Shown piece by piece: positions 24,301-32,833 of a DNA stretch of 64,000 nt. A program made the position numbers and the translations under genes. The notes under the pieces are model-generated. The model saw only the letters and a program-made list of their open reading frames with translations, made no database searches and was not told the DNA's origin. The stretch spans positions 1-64,000 of the forward strand of contig CAZRRO010000011.1 in assembly GCA_964602595.1 (NCBI GenBank), in the 5' to 3' direction. The DNA comes from CAIWAH01 sp964602595 (GTDB lineage: Bacteria > Verrucomicrobiota > Verrucomicrobiia > Limisphaerales > UBA9464). The stretch's first letter is position 1, and each line of letters begins with the position of its first letter.

Positions 24301-27187
24301 AGTTCGCCCCCACGGCGTCGAAGGTGGAACCGGTGTTGTCGAACTCGAACCACAGCTGGATTTTCCGCAGCTCACCCTCGGAGTCGTCCGGAAACCATTG
24401 CCGCACGTAGTCGCGAGTCGGCTGCTGGGCGTCGTCGTAAACTTGGCCGCGGCGAACGCCGTTGACGTAAAGCAGCACCGGCCGCCGATGACAGAAGGGC
24501 AGTCCCAACTGCTCCGCGATCCAATACGCGTGCTTCTCCTGCTGCCCGGTGGAATCGCCGCCGCCATTGCCGGGTTGGAGGAGGTTCAGTTCCTGTTCGC
24601 CAAGGAACAGGTCGTCGGCTGGCAGCACGAAGACGTAGTCGCAATTGGCCCCGGTCGGCGACGTGTAGCTGGGCGCGTGGTAGGGACTGCCGCTGTATTG
24701 GGCGCCGGCGTTGTAGATCACCCGGAAGTTGCCGTAGACGAAGGTGGAATCGAGCGGTTCGTTGCTCAGCTTCACCCGCCGGCTCCACAGGTCCACGTTG
24801 GTCTTGGTCGCCCACAGCCGGTAGCTGCCCATGGCGCCGTTCACGAGGGTTTCCCCCCAACGCACGAGGCATTCGCGCACGGGCGCGTCGGCGGGAAACG
24901 TCGCCACGTTCGACGGTGTCGCCCCGTCCGTGGCGACGACATGGAAGGCGCCCAACCCGGCGGCCCCTGGCGCGGGGATGGTTCCGGAAAAGAGTCCCGC
25001 GCCGTTATCCACCATCACCACGTCAGTGAAATTGGTGGCAGGATCGCGCCGCCAGCGCAGCGTCAGGGATCCGATACCATCCGCGTCGGTGACCCGGGCA
25101 GTCACCAGCACGGCTTGGCCCGCCGTTGGCAGGACCGGCGTGTGGGTCACATCGAACACCGCCGGTCCCGGATTCGCCGTCCGCCGCGAGTTCGGCCGGC
25201 CGGGCGTGCCCAGGTTCTTTGCCGCCAACACGTAGCCCGGGGCTTCGTGCCAGTTGCCGTGGAGCCGGAAGTGGATATTACCGGTGCCGGCCAGCCAACG
25301 GGCCTTGGCCCGGATCGTCACCGTTTGCCCGTTGCTCACCGTCGTTCGCAACGGCACGCGGATGCGATTGGGGCCTGTATGTCCCGGCCCGGTGGCGCGC
25401 ACATGCAGCGACTGGCGGCTCTGGAAGCCTTCGCCCGTCTCCAACCCGCTGGCGCCGTGATTGCCCTGAAAGACCCAGTTGGTCGTGCCGGTTTCGAAAT
25501 CCGGATTCGCCAGCAAGTTGGTGCCGCCAATCCCGATGACTTCCACATTGTCCACCAACGCCTCGCCGGCCCCGTAAAGGAACAGCTCCAACCCATTGGC
25601 GGTCTGGTTCCCGTTGTCCGCGAGGCCGGTCGCGGACACGGTGACCCAGGACGATTTGGCCGATTCATCGCTGTCTGACCAACTCGCCGCCCGCCGACGG
25701 TCCGCCTGCGGATGGCGCAGTTCCAGGCTGCTCCCGCCGCCATCCGACCAGCGTCCCCACCGTCCGCCGGTGCCATAGGTCACCTCGTCGATGACGATGT
25801 GGAGCCGGTTGGTCACCACTCCGCCGGCGGTATTCGTCGAGGTGATCAGGTCCGGAAGGGTCAGCGCCACACGCTCACCGCCGTCGCCCAAGGTGCCGGC
25901 GAAATCGCCCACCAAGGTCACCGGGCTCAGGTCTGGGTGATTGGCCTTGAGCCGGAATGCCGACTTGGCCACGACCACATAGCCGCCCGCGGGCAGCACC
26001 GTTCCCGCGGCAAACTCGAACTGGACCGCGTCCTCCAGGCGCCAGCCGCCAAGGTTTACCGGCAGCACGCCAGGATTGTGCAGCTCTACGTATTCCTCGG
26101 CGGAGTCGTCGCTGGCCGGATGATACATGAGCTCGTTGATGACGACCGCCGGCGCCCTTGGCGAATCGTTGGCGGATCCTGCGGTAACCGAAGCGAGTCT
26201 CCGCAACTCCGCCGCGCCGTCAGGAAACCGGCCAAGGCTGACACCGTTCTCCTGATCATCGAACCGCACCGCGTCCAGGACCCGGCTTCCGTCCGGACTC
26301 CGCAGGATCACGGTTTCGCCCGCCGCGTTGAGCGCAAAACCCAACTGCGCCTCGGGCAAGGACAGGAACCCTCGTGGGCCGATTATGGTGTTCGGCGGCA
26401 GAACGAACTTCGCCCTAGCCGGATCGTCGGTCAGCACGCACCCGCTGAGGTCCACCGCGGCGTCCGAGTAGTTGAACAGCTCCACGAAATCGGCCTGTGG
26501 CGGGTCGGTGTGGGCAAGCAGCTCGTTGATCACCACCGTGCGCAGGCCAAAATCAATTTCCGGTTCCGGTTGGCCGGGCGAACCGCCGACCCGTTCGCTC
26601 GCGCCCCACGCTTTCGGATCCCGCTCTCCGAAGCTGGGCCGCGCCAGGACCAACGAAGGCCCGGCGCCATCGGCCGCGGCGGGCCAAGGGCCGTCGTCGC
26701 GATACTCAACCTCAAACTGGACGGCGCCGAGCCGGTGGCGCAGCCGCAGGGTTCCGTTGCCGTTCGGCAGATTGCCGGTGAACGGACCCAGCACGTTGGT
26801 GAGGCCCGTAACCTGGGCGAACTGGATCGGATCCGCCGCAATCACGGCATACCCCCGGGACGGCAGCGAAAAATTCGTCGGGAAAGTGAAGTCCACGTCG
26901 CCCGAAATGCGCCAGCCGCCCATTTCCTGAAACCACGGCAACGAGTTGAACACCTCGATGAACTGGACGTTGAGGCCATCCGTCCGCGACGCCGGGTGAT
27001 ACATGATCTCGGAGATCACGAGGCCCGACCGGCGCGACGAGGGTCCGGGTGGCTCCGGCGCGGGACGGAGGAACTCCGGACCCAGGGCCGGGCCCGAAGG
27101 TGGTGCGGCCAAGGCGAACCCGCCCAGCGCGAAGGCCAAACCGGCGCTGCGGCAAAATCGGAACCAACGGAGGATCAAGGCAACCAT
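21338..27187 (-). CDS. Giant secreted CotH-kinase-like protein with lamin-tail domains
   Basis: A 1949-residue exported protein. The ATG at 27187 gives a signal peptide (MVALILRWFRFCRSAGLAFALGG cut near ALAAP). Three lamin-tail-like domains occupy about 55-200, 217-330 and 348-500, each opening with a V-I-N-E-L/I-M-Y-H-P type strand and a later V-E-L-x-N. A jelly-roll-like module follows near 520-650. A CotH-like kinase fold covers about 780-1200, with FRVIYNAGAQY and the acidic WDIDFAF (1064-1070). Three more lamin-tail domains occur in the C-terminal 600 residues. The last 60 residues match the end of the giant protease at 36373. CotH proteins can phosphorylate proteins in spores; here a surface adhesin or sheath role is equally possible. 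Confidence 0.85.
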   Translation of the reverse strand: MVALILRWFRFCRSAGLAFALGGFALAAPPSGPALGPEFLRPAPEPPGPSSRRSGLVISEIMYHPASRTDGLNVQFIEVFNSLPWFQEMGGWRISGDVDFTFPTNFSLPSRGYAVIAADPIQFAQVTGLTNVLGPFTGNLPNGNGTLRLRHRLGAVQFEVEYRDDGPWPAAADGAGPSLVLARPSFGERDPKAWGASERVGGSPGQPEPEIDFGLRTVVINELLAHTDPPQADFVELFNYSDAAVDLSGCVLTDDPARAKFVLPPNTIIGPRGFLSLPEAQLGFALNAAGETVILRSPDGSRVLDAVRFDDQENGVSLGRFPDGAAELRRLASVTAGSANDSPRAPAVVINELMYHPASDDSAEEYVELHNPGVLPVNLGGWRLEDAVQFEFAAGTVLPAGGYVVVAKSAFRLKANHPDLSPVTLVGDFAGTLGDGGERVALTLPDLITSTNTAGGVVTNRLHIVIDEVTYGTGGRWGRWSDGGGSSLELRHPQADRRRAASWSDSDESAKSSWVTVSATGLADNGNQTANGLELFLYGAGEALVDNVEVIGIGGTNLLANPDFETGTTNWVFQGNHGASGLETGEGFQSRQSLHVRATGPGHTGPNRIRVPLRTTVSNGQTVTIRAKARWLAGTGNIHFRLHGNWHEAPGYVLAAKNLGTPGRPNSRRTANPGPAVFDVTHTPVLPTAGQAVLVTARVTDADGIGSLTLRWRRDPATNFTDVVMVDNGAGLFSGTIPAPGAAGLGAFHVVATDGATPSNVATFPADAPVRECLVRWGETLVNGAMGSYRLWATKTNVDLWSRRVKLSNEPLDSTFVYGNFRVIYNAGAQYSGSPYHAPSYTSPTGANCDYVFVLPADDLFLGEQELNLLQPGNGGGDSTGQQEKHAYWIAEQLGLPFCHRRPVLLYVNGVRRGQVYDDAQQPTRDYVRQWFPDDSEGELRKIQLWFEFDNTGSTFDAVGANLSRYNSAGALKRARYRWNWPLRAFGNDPHSYTNLFRLVDAVNTPVSGDTYTRTLQQATDVDQWFRTHVTEHLVGNNDSYSYGGGQNMYAYKPTNGPWRLLIWDIDFAFAAADARSDLFGIGGQNVGPVNSHAPFARLYWQALLDAANGPLLAERSNPIIDARYNGMRTNGASGLASGSTIRTYVATRRTFINQLLTNRAANLAFTVNGGAPFATTNSLAALMGTAPLNARTLLLNGAPLDVRWTTLTNWTATVALAPGTNRFVLTGLDSGGQAITNAPDELAVEFTGPAEAPEGQVIFSEVHHHPSRPGSAFIELRNLSGRTAFNLGGWRIAGVDFTFAPGTVLAPGSHAVVVEDAYAFADAFGSLLKPLGTYAGKLGSGGETLRLLRPAPNGTDELAVDQFTFETGAPWPAAALAGGSLQLIDPLQDNNRPGNWTAVLTNTATGPQWQRLVATGTASSSALYLYLENAGQVQVDDLRLVAGTDPDVGPNLLANGDFESPLAGTWQVAANHAGSVIDTAVFHSGKASLRLVASSGGTTRDSALVQDLTPALVAEQTYTVSIWYRPVTASGNLTVRLSGNGIRGSADLTQTAPVFSQVTPGSLNSVNATLPPWPTVWLNEVQPENLSGPADNAGQREPWLELFNGGASPMNLAGCYLGEALTNLMAWAFPAGVSVPAGGTLLVWLDGQPGQTTAAQLHAGFRLAPASGVVALAQVAGGRTNLLDYLRYVSPGPDRSVGDYPDGDLSARHVFAQPTPRAPNSLAGPNLNVFINEWMADNTATLRDPADGGFKDWFELFNAGSTPANLSGFYLGTSLENPRQFAIPAGYVVPARGRLLVWADRKPQLNQAGDAALHADFRLSASGEGIVLAAADGSVIDAVAFGPQSPDVSEGRVPDGGVIAGVLPTATPGGGNAVPAPEIIGAAASAGVFQVTWSSFPGVSYQLEAAHDLEFPDWQPVGDAVNAAAGTADGIEPLGEANERFYRVRLLP

Positions 27188-27261
27188 GTGGATTGCCGAC
27201 AGCCTACCCGTTGCCCCGGCCCCGAAGCGAAAGGGAAATTCCCGCCGCGGCCAAGGCCCCT

Positions 27262-28179
27262 TCACCACCTCAGCTTGCCCGGCAGATACTCCTCCACCAG
27301 CTCGCGGTAATACGGGAGGCACTTCTCCGCGTTGGGCTTGGCGTCACCCTTGGAATAGAGGTCGAAGGGATTGAAGGCCTTCACCCACTTCAGATGCTTG
27401 CGATCCTGTTCGTTGAGCAGCCAGAGGTATTCCCGTTCGCGATGCAGCGGATAGAATGAGTGGTAACGGATGATGTATTGGGCCTCTATGGGCAGGTAAT
27501 CGCGGGTGACGTAGTAGAGGTATTCGTCGTGACCCCAGGACATAAAGGCCTTGTCCAGCCCGCAGCCGGGCTCGTAGATGCCGTAGGGGCGCTGGTATTC
27601 CGGGACCTTCAGGTCGGGGTTTTCCGCGAAGAACTCGGGAAACACGATCTGTTCGGAAAAGGGGCAACCGAGGGGGAAGGTGTCGCCGACCACTGCCCAC
27701 TGGGGTTCACCGAAACAGCACAGCACCTTGCCGAGGTCGTGGATGAACGTAGTAAGCACAAACCAGCGCGGCAGTCCGGCTTCGCGGGCTGCTTCGCCGG
27801 ACTGGAGCGCATGCCAGATTTGGGAGTTCTCATTGTCCGGATCACTGTCATCCACGATGGTGTCGAGCAACTCAATGGCTTCCCAAACCGACATCTCCTT
27901 GCGGTGCAGCCGGCCGAAATCCTTCTGCTTGGCCTTCACCAAATCGAGGGTCTGGTGGATGTGGTTCAGCCGGTAAAACTCCTTCACCCCGGGTCGGGCC
28001 TCGGCGCGGTAGTCACGATACCCCTCGCGCCGCTGCATGGTGCGCTGCATCGGCGGCGGGACGATCTGACCTTCCAGCGGCGTGGGATAGCGTTCCTCCA
28101 TGAAGTGCTCCCATTCCTCGAACCCGGTGAGGGTGTCGGCCGGATTGCGGGGAGCGGAAACAACGGGGGCTTCTGTCAT
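27262..28179 (-). CDS. Inositol oxygenase (myo-inositol oxygenase, MIOX)
   Basis: MIOX cleaves myo-inositol with O2 to D-glucuronate using a mixed-valent di-iron site. The 305 residues align by eye with animal MIOX along almost the whole length, including DDSDPD, GEPQWAVVGDTFP, SWGHDEY, and FDLYSK. All six metal ligands known from mouse MIOX have clear counterparts: His75 (in NHIHQT), His147 and Asp148 (HDLGK), His217 (WGHDE), His240 (IRYHSF) and Asp273 (PFDLY). The protein ends PGKLRW, like the PGILSW end of the mouse enzyme. There is no signal peptide, so it is cytoplasmic. It sits between the CotH gene and a CbiX-like gene; no inositol or glucuronate genes are adjacent. Confidence 0.95.
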   Translation of the reverse strand: MTEAPVVSAPRNPADTLTGFEEWEHFMEERYPTPLEGQIVPPPMQRTMQRREGYRDYRAEARPGVKEFYRLNHIHQTLDLVKAKQKDFGRLHRKEMSVWEAIELLDTIVDDSDPDNENSQIWHALQSGEAAREAGLPRWFVLTTFIHDLGKVLCCFGEPQWAVVGDTFPLGCPFSEQIVFPEFFAENPDLKVPEYQRPYGIYEPGCGLDKAFMSWGHDEYLYYVTRDYLPIEAQYIIRYHSFYPLHREREYLWLLNEQDRKHLKWVKAFNPFDLYSKGDAKPNAEKCLPYYRELVEEYLPGKLRW

Positions 28180-28275
28180 AGGTGCGCGATGAGGTTCCGC
28201 CGGTAATGACCGACGGCCGGAAGCCCTGCTGTGCCAAAGTTGGCGGGCGTTGACCGCCGATTGCGGACGGTCGTC

Positions 28276-29121
28276 TCAGCGAAGGACTTCGCGGACTCGC
28301 TCCACAATGACGTCGGCCAGCAACGGTTCACCGCCCACGCTCCGGGCATACCACAGCCGGCGGCCATGGCGTTCGGTCGGATTCACAAACGTGGGCTGTC
28401 CGTTGGCCAGCCGCTCGCGCACGGCCGCCGCGGGCTCACCCAGCATCATCGGAATGTCCTCCTGGGAATGCAGACCGTCGCTGATGAAAAACGGCACGAT
28501 TACCAGATCCGCCGAGGTGGACAGGCCGAAGCACCGGCCAATTTGCGGTTCCTCTTCCATGAAGATGGCCTGCGTCGAATGGAACTGTCCGCGGGCGGAA
28601 ATTAGTTCCACCTGCCGTTCGATCGCCTTGCGGGAATTCTCGTTCCGGCCGGTGCCGTGCCCGGCAATGAACAGGCTTGTCTTGTGCGCCGCGGGGACCA
28701 ATCCGTCCGGCCCGGGATGCCGGACCACCACTTCAACCGCTCGCGCGAGGATCACGTCGGTCATGCTCGGGTGGGAGCCAATCGGACCGCAGTAATGGAT
28801 GGTCTGTTGGCCACGCGTCTGGATGCGTGCGAAGTCCGACTCCCCGGGGCGAAACAGGCCCAGTTCCCGCGGAATGACCTGCGCCGTGAAGTAGCCTTCA
28901 CTGATGAAAAACGGCACCACAAAGACCCGCCGGCCATAGGCGCCCCGCAGCGCCCCGGCGAGAGTCGGCTGTTCCTTCCAGAAACATTCGACGACTTGGC
29001 CGAACAGCCCGCGCCGCCGGAGCGCTTCCGCCTGCTGCCAGACGGGCGCCGCGGAATCCGCGTTCAATGTCGAGCCATGCCCGACTAGGACCAGGGTGGA
29101 ATCGGAGAAGTCGTCGGTCAC
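28276..29121 (-). CDS. Two-domain CbiX-type sirohydrochlorin chelatase
   Basis: A 281-residue protein with two CbiX/SirB-like halves, each starting with a strand and HG motif: STLVLVGHGST and TSLFIAGHGTG. The second half also holds ADLVIVPFFISDGLHS, which mirrors VFVVPFFISEGYFT in the first. CbiX-type enzymes insert cobalt or iron into sirohydrochlorin for cobalamin or siroheme. GTG at 29121 was chosen because a GAAGG sequence lies about nine bases upstream and the extra 26 residues from the ATG at 29199 are an Arg-rich, unconvincing stretch; the ATG also has a purine-rich sequence before it, so the start is uncertain. The metal and product are not determined. It is divergent from the pentahaem cytochrome. 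Confidence 0.78.
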   Translation of the reverse strand: MTDDFSDSTLVLVGHGSTLNADSAAPVWQQAEALRRRGLFGQVVECFWKEQPTLAGALRGAYGRRVFVVPFFISEGYFTAQVIPRELGLFRPGESDFARIQTRGQQTIHYCGPIGSHPSMTDVILARAVEVVVRHPGPDGLVPAAHKTSLFIAGHGTGRNENSRKAIERQVELISARGQFHSTQAIFMEEEPQIGRCFGLSTSADLVIVPFFISDGLHSQEDIPMMLGEPAAAVRERLANGQPTFVNPTERHGRRLWYARSVGGEPLLADVIVERVREVLR

Positions 29122-29280
29122 GCCGGGCGACCTTCGCCGTCGGCGCCGGCCGCGCAAGCCGGCGGTCGTCGGTCCGAACCCTCGCTCCGGCAATTTCACC
29201 CCTCAGAACCAGCGGTTCACCCCTCCCAGATTACATCCGGCGGCAGAGTCCCCAAACTCCCGCCCAATTGTTCCCTGCTC

Positions 29281-32220
29281 ATGGCTGAAGACACTCCATC
29301 TCCTGCGCCGAGTTCGGTCGCCCCGGCGGCGGCCAAGAAGAAGTATGTGCGCGCCATCGGTCCCAAGCTGCGCATCGTCCTGAACGTCGTTTGGGCGTTG
29401 CTGGCCATCCTGGGCGTCAATTCGGCCTACCTTTCGGCCGTTACCTTCTTCGAGTGGCTGGATCGCGCCCAAGGTGTCAGCTACCAGAACTACTTCTACC
29501 AGTTCCAGTTCCTCGGGCACCTCGTGCTGGGGATCGTGTTCATCGTCCCGTTCCTGGCGTTCAACATCGTCCACATCCTCAACACGGCGAACCGGCCGAA
29601 TCGCAAGGCGGTGTGGGTTGGATACTTCCTCTTTGCTGCCAGCCTAGTCGTCCTCGGCAGCGGCTTCGTCCTGATGCGGGTCGAGGGCCTCGAGTGGCTG
29701 GAAGTCAGGAACAACACGGGCCGCAGCCTCGCGTATTGGTCGCATGTGCTGGCCCCATTGGTGTGCGTTTGGCTCTACATTCTCCACCGGCTCGCGGGCC
29801 CGCGCATCAAGTGGAAGGTTGGCCTCGGCTGGGCGGCGGGCATGGCGGTCTTGGTGCTCGCGATGGTGGCCCTGCACCGACATGACCCGCGCGTCTGGAA
29901 TGCCAAGGGGCCGAAGGAAGGGGAGAAGTATTTCCATCCCAGCAGCACCCGCACGGCCTCCGGCAACTTCATCCCGCCCGGCCGGCTGATGAACAACGAG
30001 TATTGCCTGGAGTGCCACAAGGACTCCTACGACGGGTGGTTCCATTCGGCGCACCGTTTCAGCTCGTTCAACAATCCCTTCTATCTCGCCGCGGTGAAAA
30101 CGACCCGCGACCTGGCGATGAAACGGGACGGCAACGTGAAAATGTCCCGCTGGTGTGCCGGGTGCCACGACCCGGTTCCATTCCTCAGCGGCGCCTTTGA
30201 CGACCCGAATTTCGATTTCGAAAAGCACCCGACCGCCCTCGCGGGCCTGACCTGCGTCGCGTGCCACTCCATCACCGCTCTTGAAGGCGGCGACAGGGGC
30301 TTCATCGGCAACGGCAACTATACAATCGAAGAACCTGTCCATTATCCGTTCGCTGATGCTCCGACCAATTCGCTAGCCTTCTTCGTCAACAAACAACTGG
30401 TGAAGGGCAAACCGGACTTCCACAAGAAGACCTTCCTGAAGGACTTCCACAAGACCACCGAGTTCTGCTCGGTGTGTCACAAGGTTAGCATCCCGAAGAC
30501 CGTTAACGACTACAAAGACTGGCTCCGCGGGCAGAACCACTACGATTCCTTCCTGCTGTCCGGCGTCTCCGGAGTCAACGCGCGGGCGTTCTATTTCCCG
30601 GAAAAGGCGAAGGCGAATTGCAGCGAGTGCCACATGCCGCTCCAGCAGTCGGACGACTTTGCCGCGAAGAAGTTTGGCACCAACCAGTTCACCTCCATCC
30701 ACAATCACCTTTTCCCCAGTGCCAACACCGGCGTCGCCCACGTGCGGGACCAACCCGAGGCTGTGAAGGCGGAAGTCATCCGGAAGCATCAGGAGTTCAT
30801 GAAGGACACCGTGCGGGTGGACATCTTCGGCCTGAAGGAAGGCGGCACCATTGACGCCCCATTCATTGGCCCGATCCGGCCGACCTTGCCCAAGCTAAAG
30901 CCCGGCAAGACCTACTTGCTGGAAACCGTCGTCCGCACCGTCGGGGTCGGGCACCCGCTCACGCAAGGCACCGTGGACTCCAACGAACTGTGGGTGGACG
31001 CCAACGTCACGGACACCGCGGGCGAAGTTCTCGGACGCAGCGGCGGCCTCGGCCGGCATAAGGAAACCGATCCTTGGTCCCATTTCGTCAACGTCTACAT
31101 GCTGGACCGGGAGGGCTATCGGATCGACCGCCGCAACGCCCAGGACATCTTCGTTCCACTCTACAACAACCAGATCCCACCCGGCGCCGCCAATGTCGTC
31201 CACTACCGTCTCACGGTCCCGCCCGACCAGAAGGAGCCGCTGACGGTCGAGGTGAAGCTGAATTACCGGAAATTTGACACGATCTACTACAACTACACGT
31301 ATCACAAAGGCTACCAACGCGGCGACCCGCTCCGGCTCACGAATCCGCTGCCCATCACGGTGATGTGTTCCGACAAGGTCACCTTTCCTATCGAGGGAGG
31401 GCTACCCCTGCCGGCGGACCTTACCAACCAAACCCGGAACCTGCCGCCGTGGCAGCGCTGGAACGATTACGGCATCGGCCTGTTCCTCAAGGGCGACAAG
31501 GGCAGTGAAAAGGGCGAACTGATCCAGGCAGCCCAAGCGTTCGAAGAAGTGGAGAAGTTGGGCCGACCCGACGGCCCGCTGAATCTCGCCCGGGTGTTCT
31601 TCAAGGAAGGCCGGCTGAACGATGCCGTGACCGCCCTGCAACGGGCCAACGATACCAACCGATTCAGCCCGCCGGGGAACCGCTGGACCATCGCCTGGCT
31701 CAACGGGTTGGTGAACAAGCAGAACGGCTACCTCGACGAGGCGATCAAGGAATTCACCAGCATCCTCGAGGATCGCTACCCGGAACTCGAACGGCGCGGC
31801 TTCAACTTCAGCCGGGACTACGAGGTGATCAATGAGCTGGGCCAGACGCTGTTTGAGCGGGCCAAGATGGAACGGGCCAATCCGGCCCGGCGCGACGAGT
31901 TTCTCCGGGCGGCCGAAAAGCGGTTCAAGGACACCCTCGCCATCGACACGGAGAACATGACCGCCCACTACAACCTCGGACTCATCTACGCCTCGCTCGG
32001 CGACAAGGCGAAATCCGAGGAACACCGCCGGCTGCACGAAAAATACCGGCCCGACGACAATGCCCGGGACTTGGCCGTGGCCGCTGCCCGGCGGCGCGAT
32101 CCCGCGGCCGATCACGCGGCCCAGGCCATCGTGATCTACGACCTCCAGCGCCCCGGGGCGTTTGCGTTGCCCGACAGCCGTCGGGAAATGGCCTTGAGGC
32201 CACTTGAGGCCACAAAGTAG
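29281..32220 (+). CDS. Membrane-anchored pentahaem cytochrome c with TPR domain
   Basis: A 979-residue protein in three parts. Residues 30-200 carry five hydrophobic helices with several His residues (80, 98, 155, 169), which could bind haem b or contact quinone. Residues 240-455 hold five CxxCH c-type haem sites: CLECH (242), CAGCH (292), CVACH (325), CSVCH (396) and CSECH (447). A beta-rich stretch follows, then TPR-like helices at about 720-960. The c-haem region must face the periplasm. It is likely an electron carrier from the quinone pool to an unknown acceptor. A CRTAC1-type protein follows on the same strand, a pairing often seen in this phylum as I recall. The stop lies in a direct repeat. 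Confidence 0.85.
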   Translation: MAEDTPSPAPSSVAPAAAKKKYVRAIGPKLRIVLNVVWALLAILGVNSAYLSAVTFFEWLDRAQGVSYQNYFYQFQFLGHLVLGIVFIVPFLAFNIVHILNTANRPNRKAVWVGYFLFAASLVVLGSGFVLMRVEGLEWLEVRNNTGRSLAYWSHVLAPLVCVWLYILHRLAGPRIKWKVGLGWAAGMAVLVLAMVALHRHDPRVWNAKGPKEGEKYFHPSSTRTASGNFIPPGRLMNNEYCLECHKDSYDGWFHSAHRFSSFNNPFYLAAVKTTRDLAMKRDGNVKMSRWCAGCHDPVPFLSGAFDDPNFDFEKHPTALAGLTCVACHSITALEGGDRGFIGNGNYTIEEPVHYPFADAPTNSLAFFVNKQLVKGKPDFHKKTFLKDFHKTTEFCSVCHKVSIPKTVNDYKDWLRGQNHYDSFLLSGVSGVNARAFYFPEKAKANCSECHMPLQQSDDFAAKKFGTNQFTSIHNHLFPSANTGVAHVRDQPEAVKAEVIRKHQEFMKDTVRVDIFGLKEGGTIDAPFIGPIRPTLPKLKPGKTYLLETVVRTVGVGHPLTQGTVDSNELWVDANVTDTAGEVLGRSGGLGRHKETDPWSHFVNVYMLDREGYRIDRRNAQDIFVPLYNNQIPPGAANVVHYRLTVPPDQKEPLTVEVKLNYRKFDTIYYNYTYHKGYQRGDPLRLTNPLPITVMCSDKVTFPIEGGLPLPADLTNQTRNLPPWQRWNDYGIGLFLKGDKGSEKGELIQAAQAFEEVEKLGRPDGPLNLARVFFKEGRLNDAVTALQRANDTNRFSPPGNRWTIAWLNGLVNKQNGYLDEAIKEFTSILEDRYPELERRGFNFSRDYEVINELGQTLFERAKMERANPARRDEFLRAAEKRFKDTLAIDTENMTAHYNLGLIYASLGDKAKSEEHRRLHEKYRPDDNARDLAVAAARRRDPAADHAAQAIVIYDLQRPGAFALPDSRREMALRPLEATK

Positions 32221-32245
32221 TTAAGCATGCACCCACTTGAGGCCA
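32192..32245 (+). repeat. Three copies of (A/C)CTTGAGGCCA at the end of the cytochrome gene
   Basis: CCTTGAGGCCA (32192-32202), ACTTGAGGCCA (32202-32212) and ACTTGAGGCCA (32235-32245). The first two copies encode the last residues of the cytochrome (LRPLEATK) and the third lies after its stop, just before the antitoxin gene. The repeat may mark the junction where the toxin-antitoxin pair entered. Confidence 0.7.
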
Positions 32246-32255
32246 AAATGCCGGC

Positions 32256-32576
32256 ATGAAGAAGTCCAATCAGACCTTTTGCTATCTGGCGGCCCGGACA
32301 GGCGCGGTGCGTCCGGCGGCTGCCCTTGCCGGGCTACCTTCGCTGTCCATCAACGTGCGCTCCGCCAAGGACCAACTCTCCAGCCTCCTCGAGGAAGCAG
32401 CCCTTGGGAACGCGGTCAACATTACCAGCGACGGCCAGGCGAAGGCTCGGCAGGTATCCGTGCGGGCGCCGCGGAAGCCATTTCAGGTCGACTGGAATTG
32501 GCTGCTTTCCCAGACACTTGCGGTTGGCCCGGTGGCCGAGGAAATCATCCGCGAAGACCGCGCCGGCCGCGCCTGA
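32256..32576 (+). CDS. Phd/YefM-type antitoxin
   Basis: A 106-residue protein whose middle (about 31-68) matches the Phd/YefM DNA-binding fold: LSINVRSAKDQLSSLLEEAA, then GNAVNITSDGQAKARQVSV, in the usual order of strand, helix and G-x-x-V-x-I-T-x-x-G-x-x-x-A strand. The first 30 residues (MKKSNQTFCYLAARTGAV...) are an extension, so a later start is possible although no better one is obvious. The C-terminal tail should bind the toxin. The gene ends two bases before a broken PIN toxin gene. With the toxin dead, the antitoxin may be a leftover or may act as a regulator. Confidence 0.78.
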   Translation: MKKSNQTFCYLAARTGAVRPAAALAGLPSLSINVRSAKDQLSSLLEEAALGNAVNITSDGQAKARQVSVRAPRKPFQVDWNWLLSQTLAVGPVAEEIIREDRAGRA

Positions 32577-32578
32577 CC

Positions 32579-32820
32579 ATGTATCTCGATTCCGGCATCC
32601 TCGTGAAACAGTTGGTGCGCGAACCCGACCGCGAATTCTACGGCCAGCTGACGGATGGTCGGCCAGTGACCTCTGTGGTGCTGGCCTACACCGAAGTCTG
32701 GGCGGCGTTGATCGCGAAGGAGCGGACCAGTTGCAGGACTGGCCGCTGGTTGCCGGAGACCGCCGCCTGCGCGACGCCGCGGAACTGATCGCTTACCCGA
32801 CCTGCAACCTGCCGAATTGA
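32579..32820 (+). pseudogene. Broken VapC-type PIN-domain toxin
   Basis: The start at 32579 gives a good PIN N-terminus: MYLDSGILVKQLVREPD, with the first catalytic Asp, and the later AYTEVWAALIAKER with the conserved Glu. Reading then runs into an unrelated frame and stops at 32788 (69 residues). One frame over, the DNA continues with DQLQDWPLVAGDRRLRDAAE to the stop at 32820, which is a typical PIN C-terminus. The two parts meet at about 32724-32733. A complete PIN toxin has about 130-140 residues, so roughly 60-70 central residues with the second Asp are missing, with a frameshift at the join. It cannot be a working RNase. Confidence 0.82.
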
Positions 32821-32833
32821 ACTGCCCTTTCCC

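Noticed and set aside
22211..25678. An 1155-codon open frame on plus opposite the CotH gene
   Set aside because: No motifs and unnatural composition; the minus strand holds recognisable lamin-tail and CotH domains.
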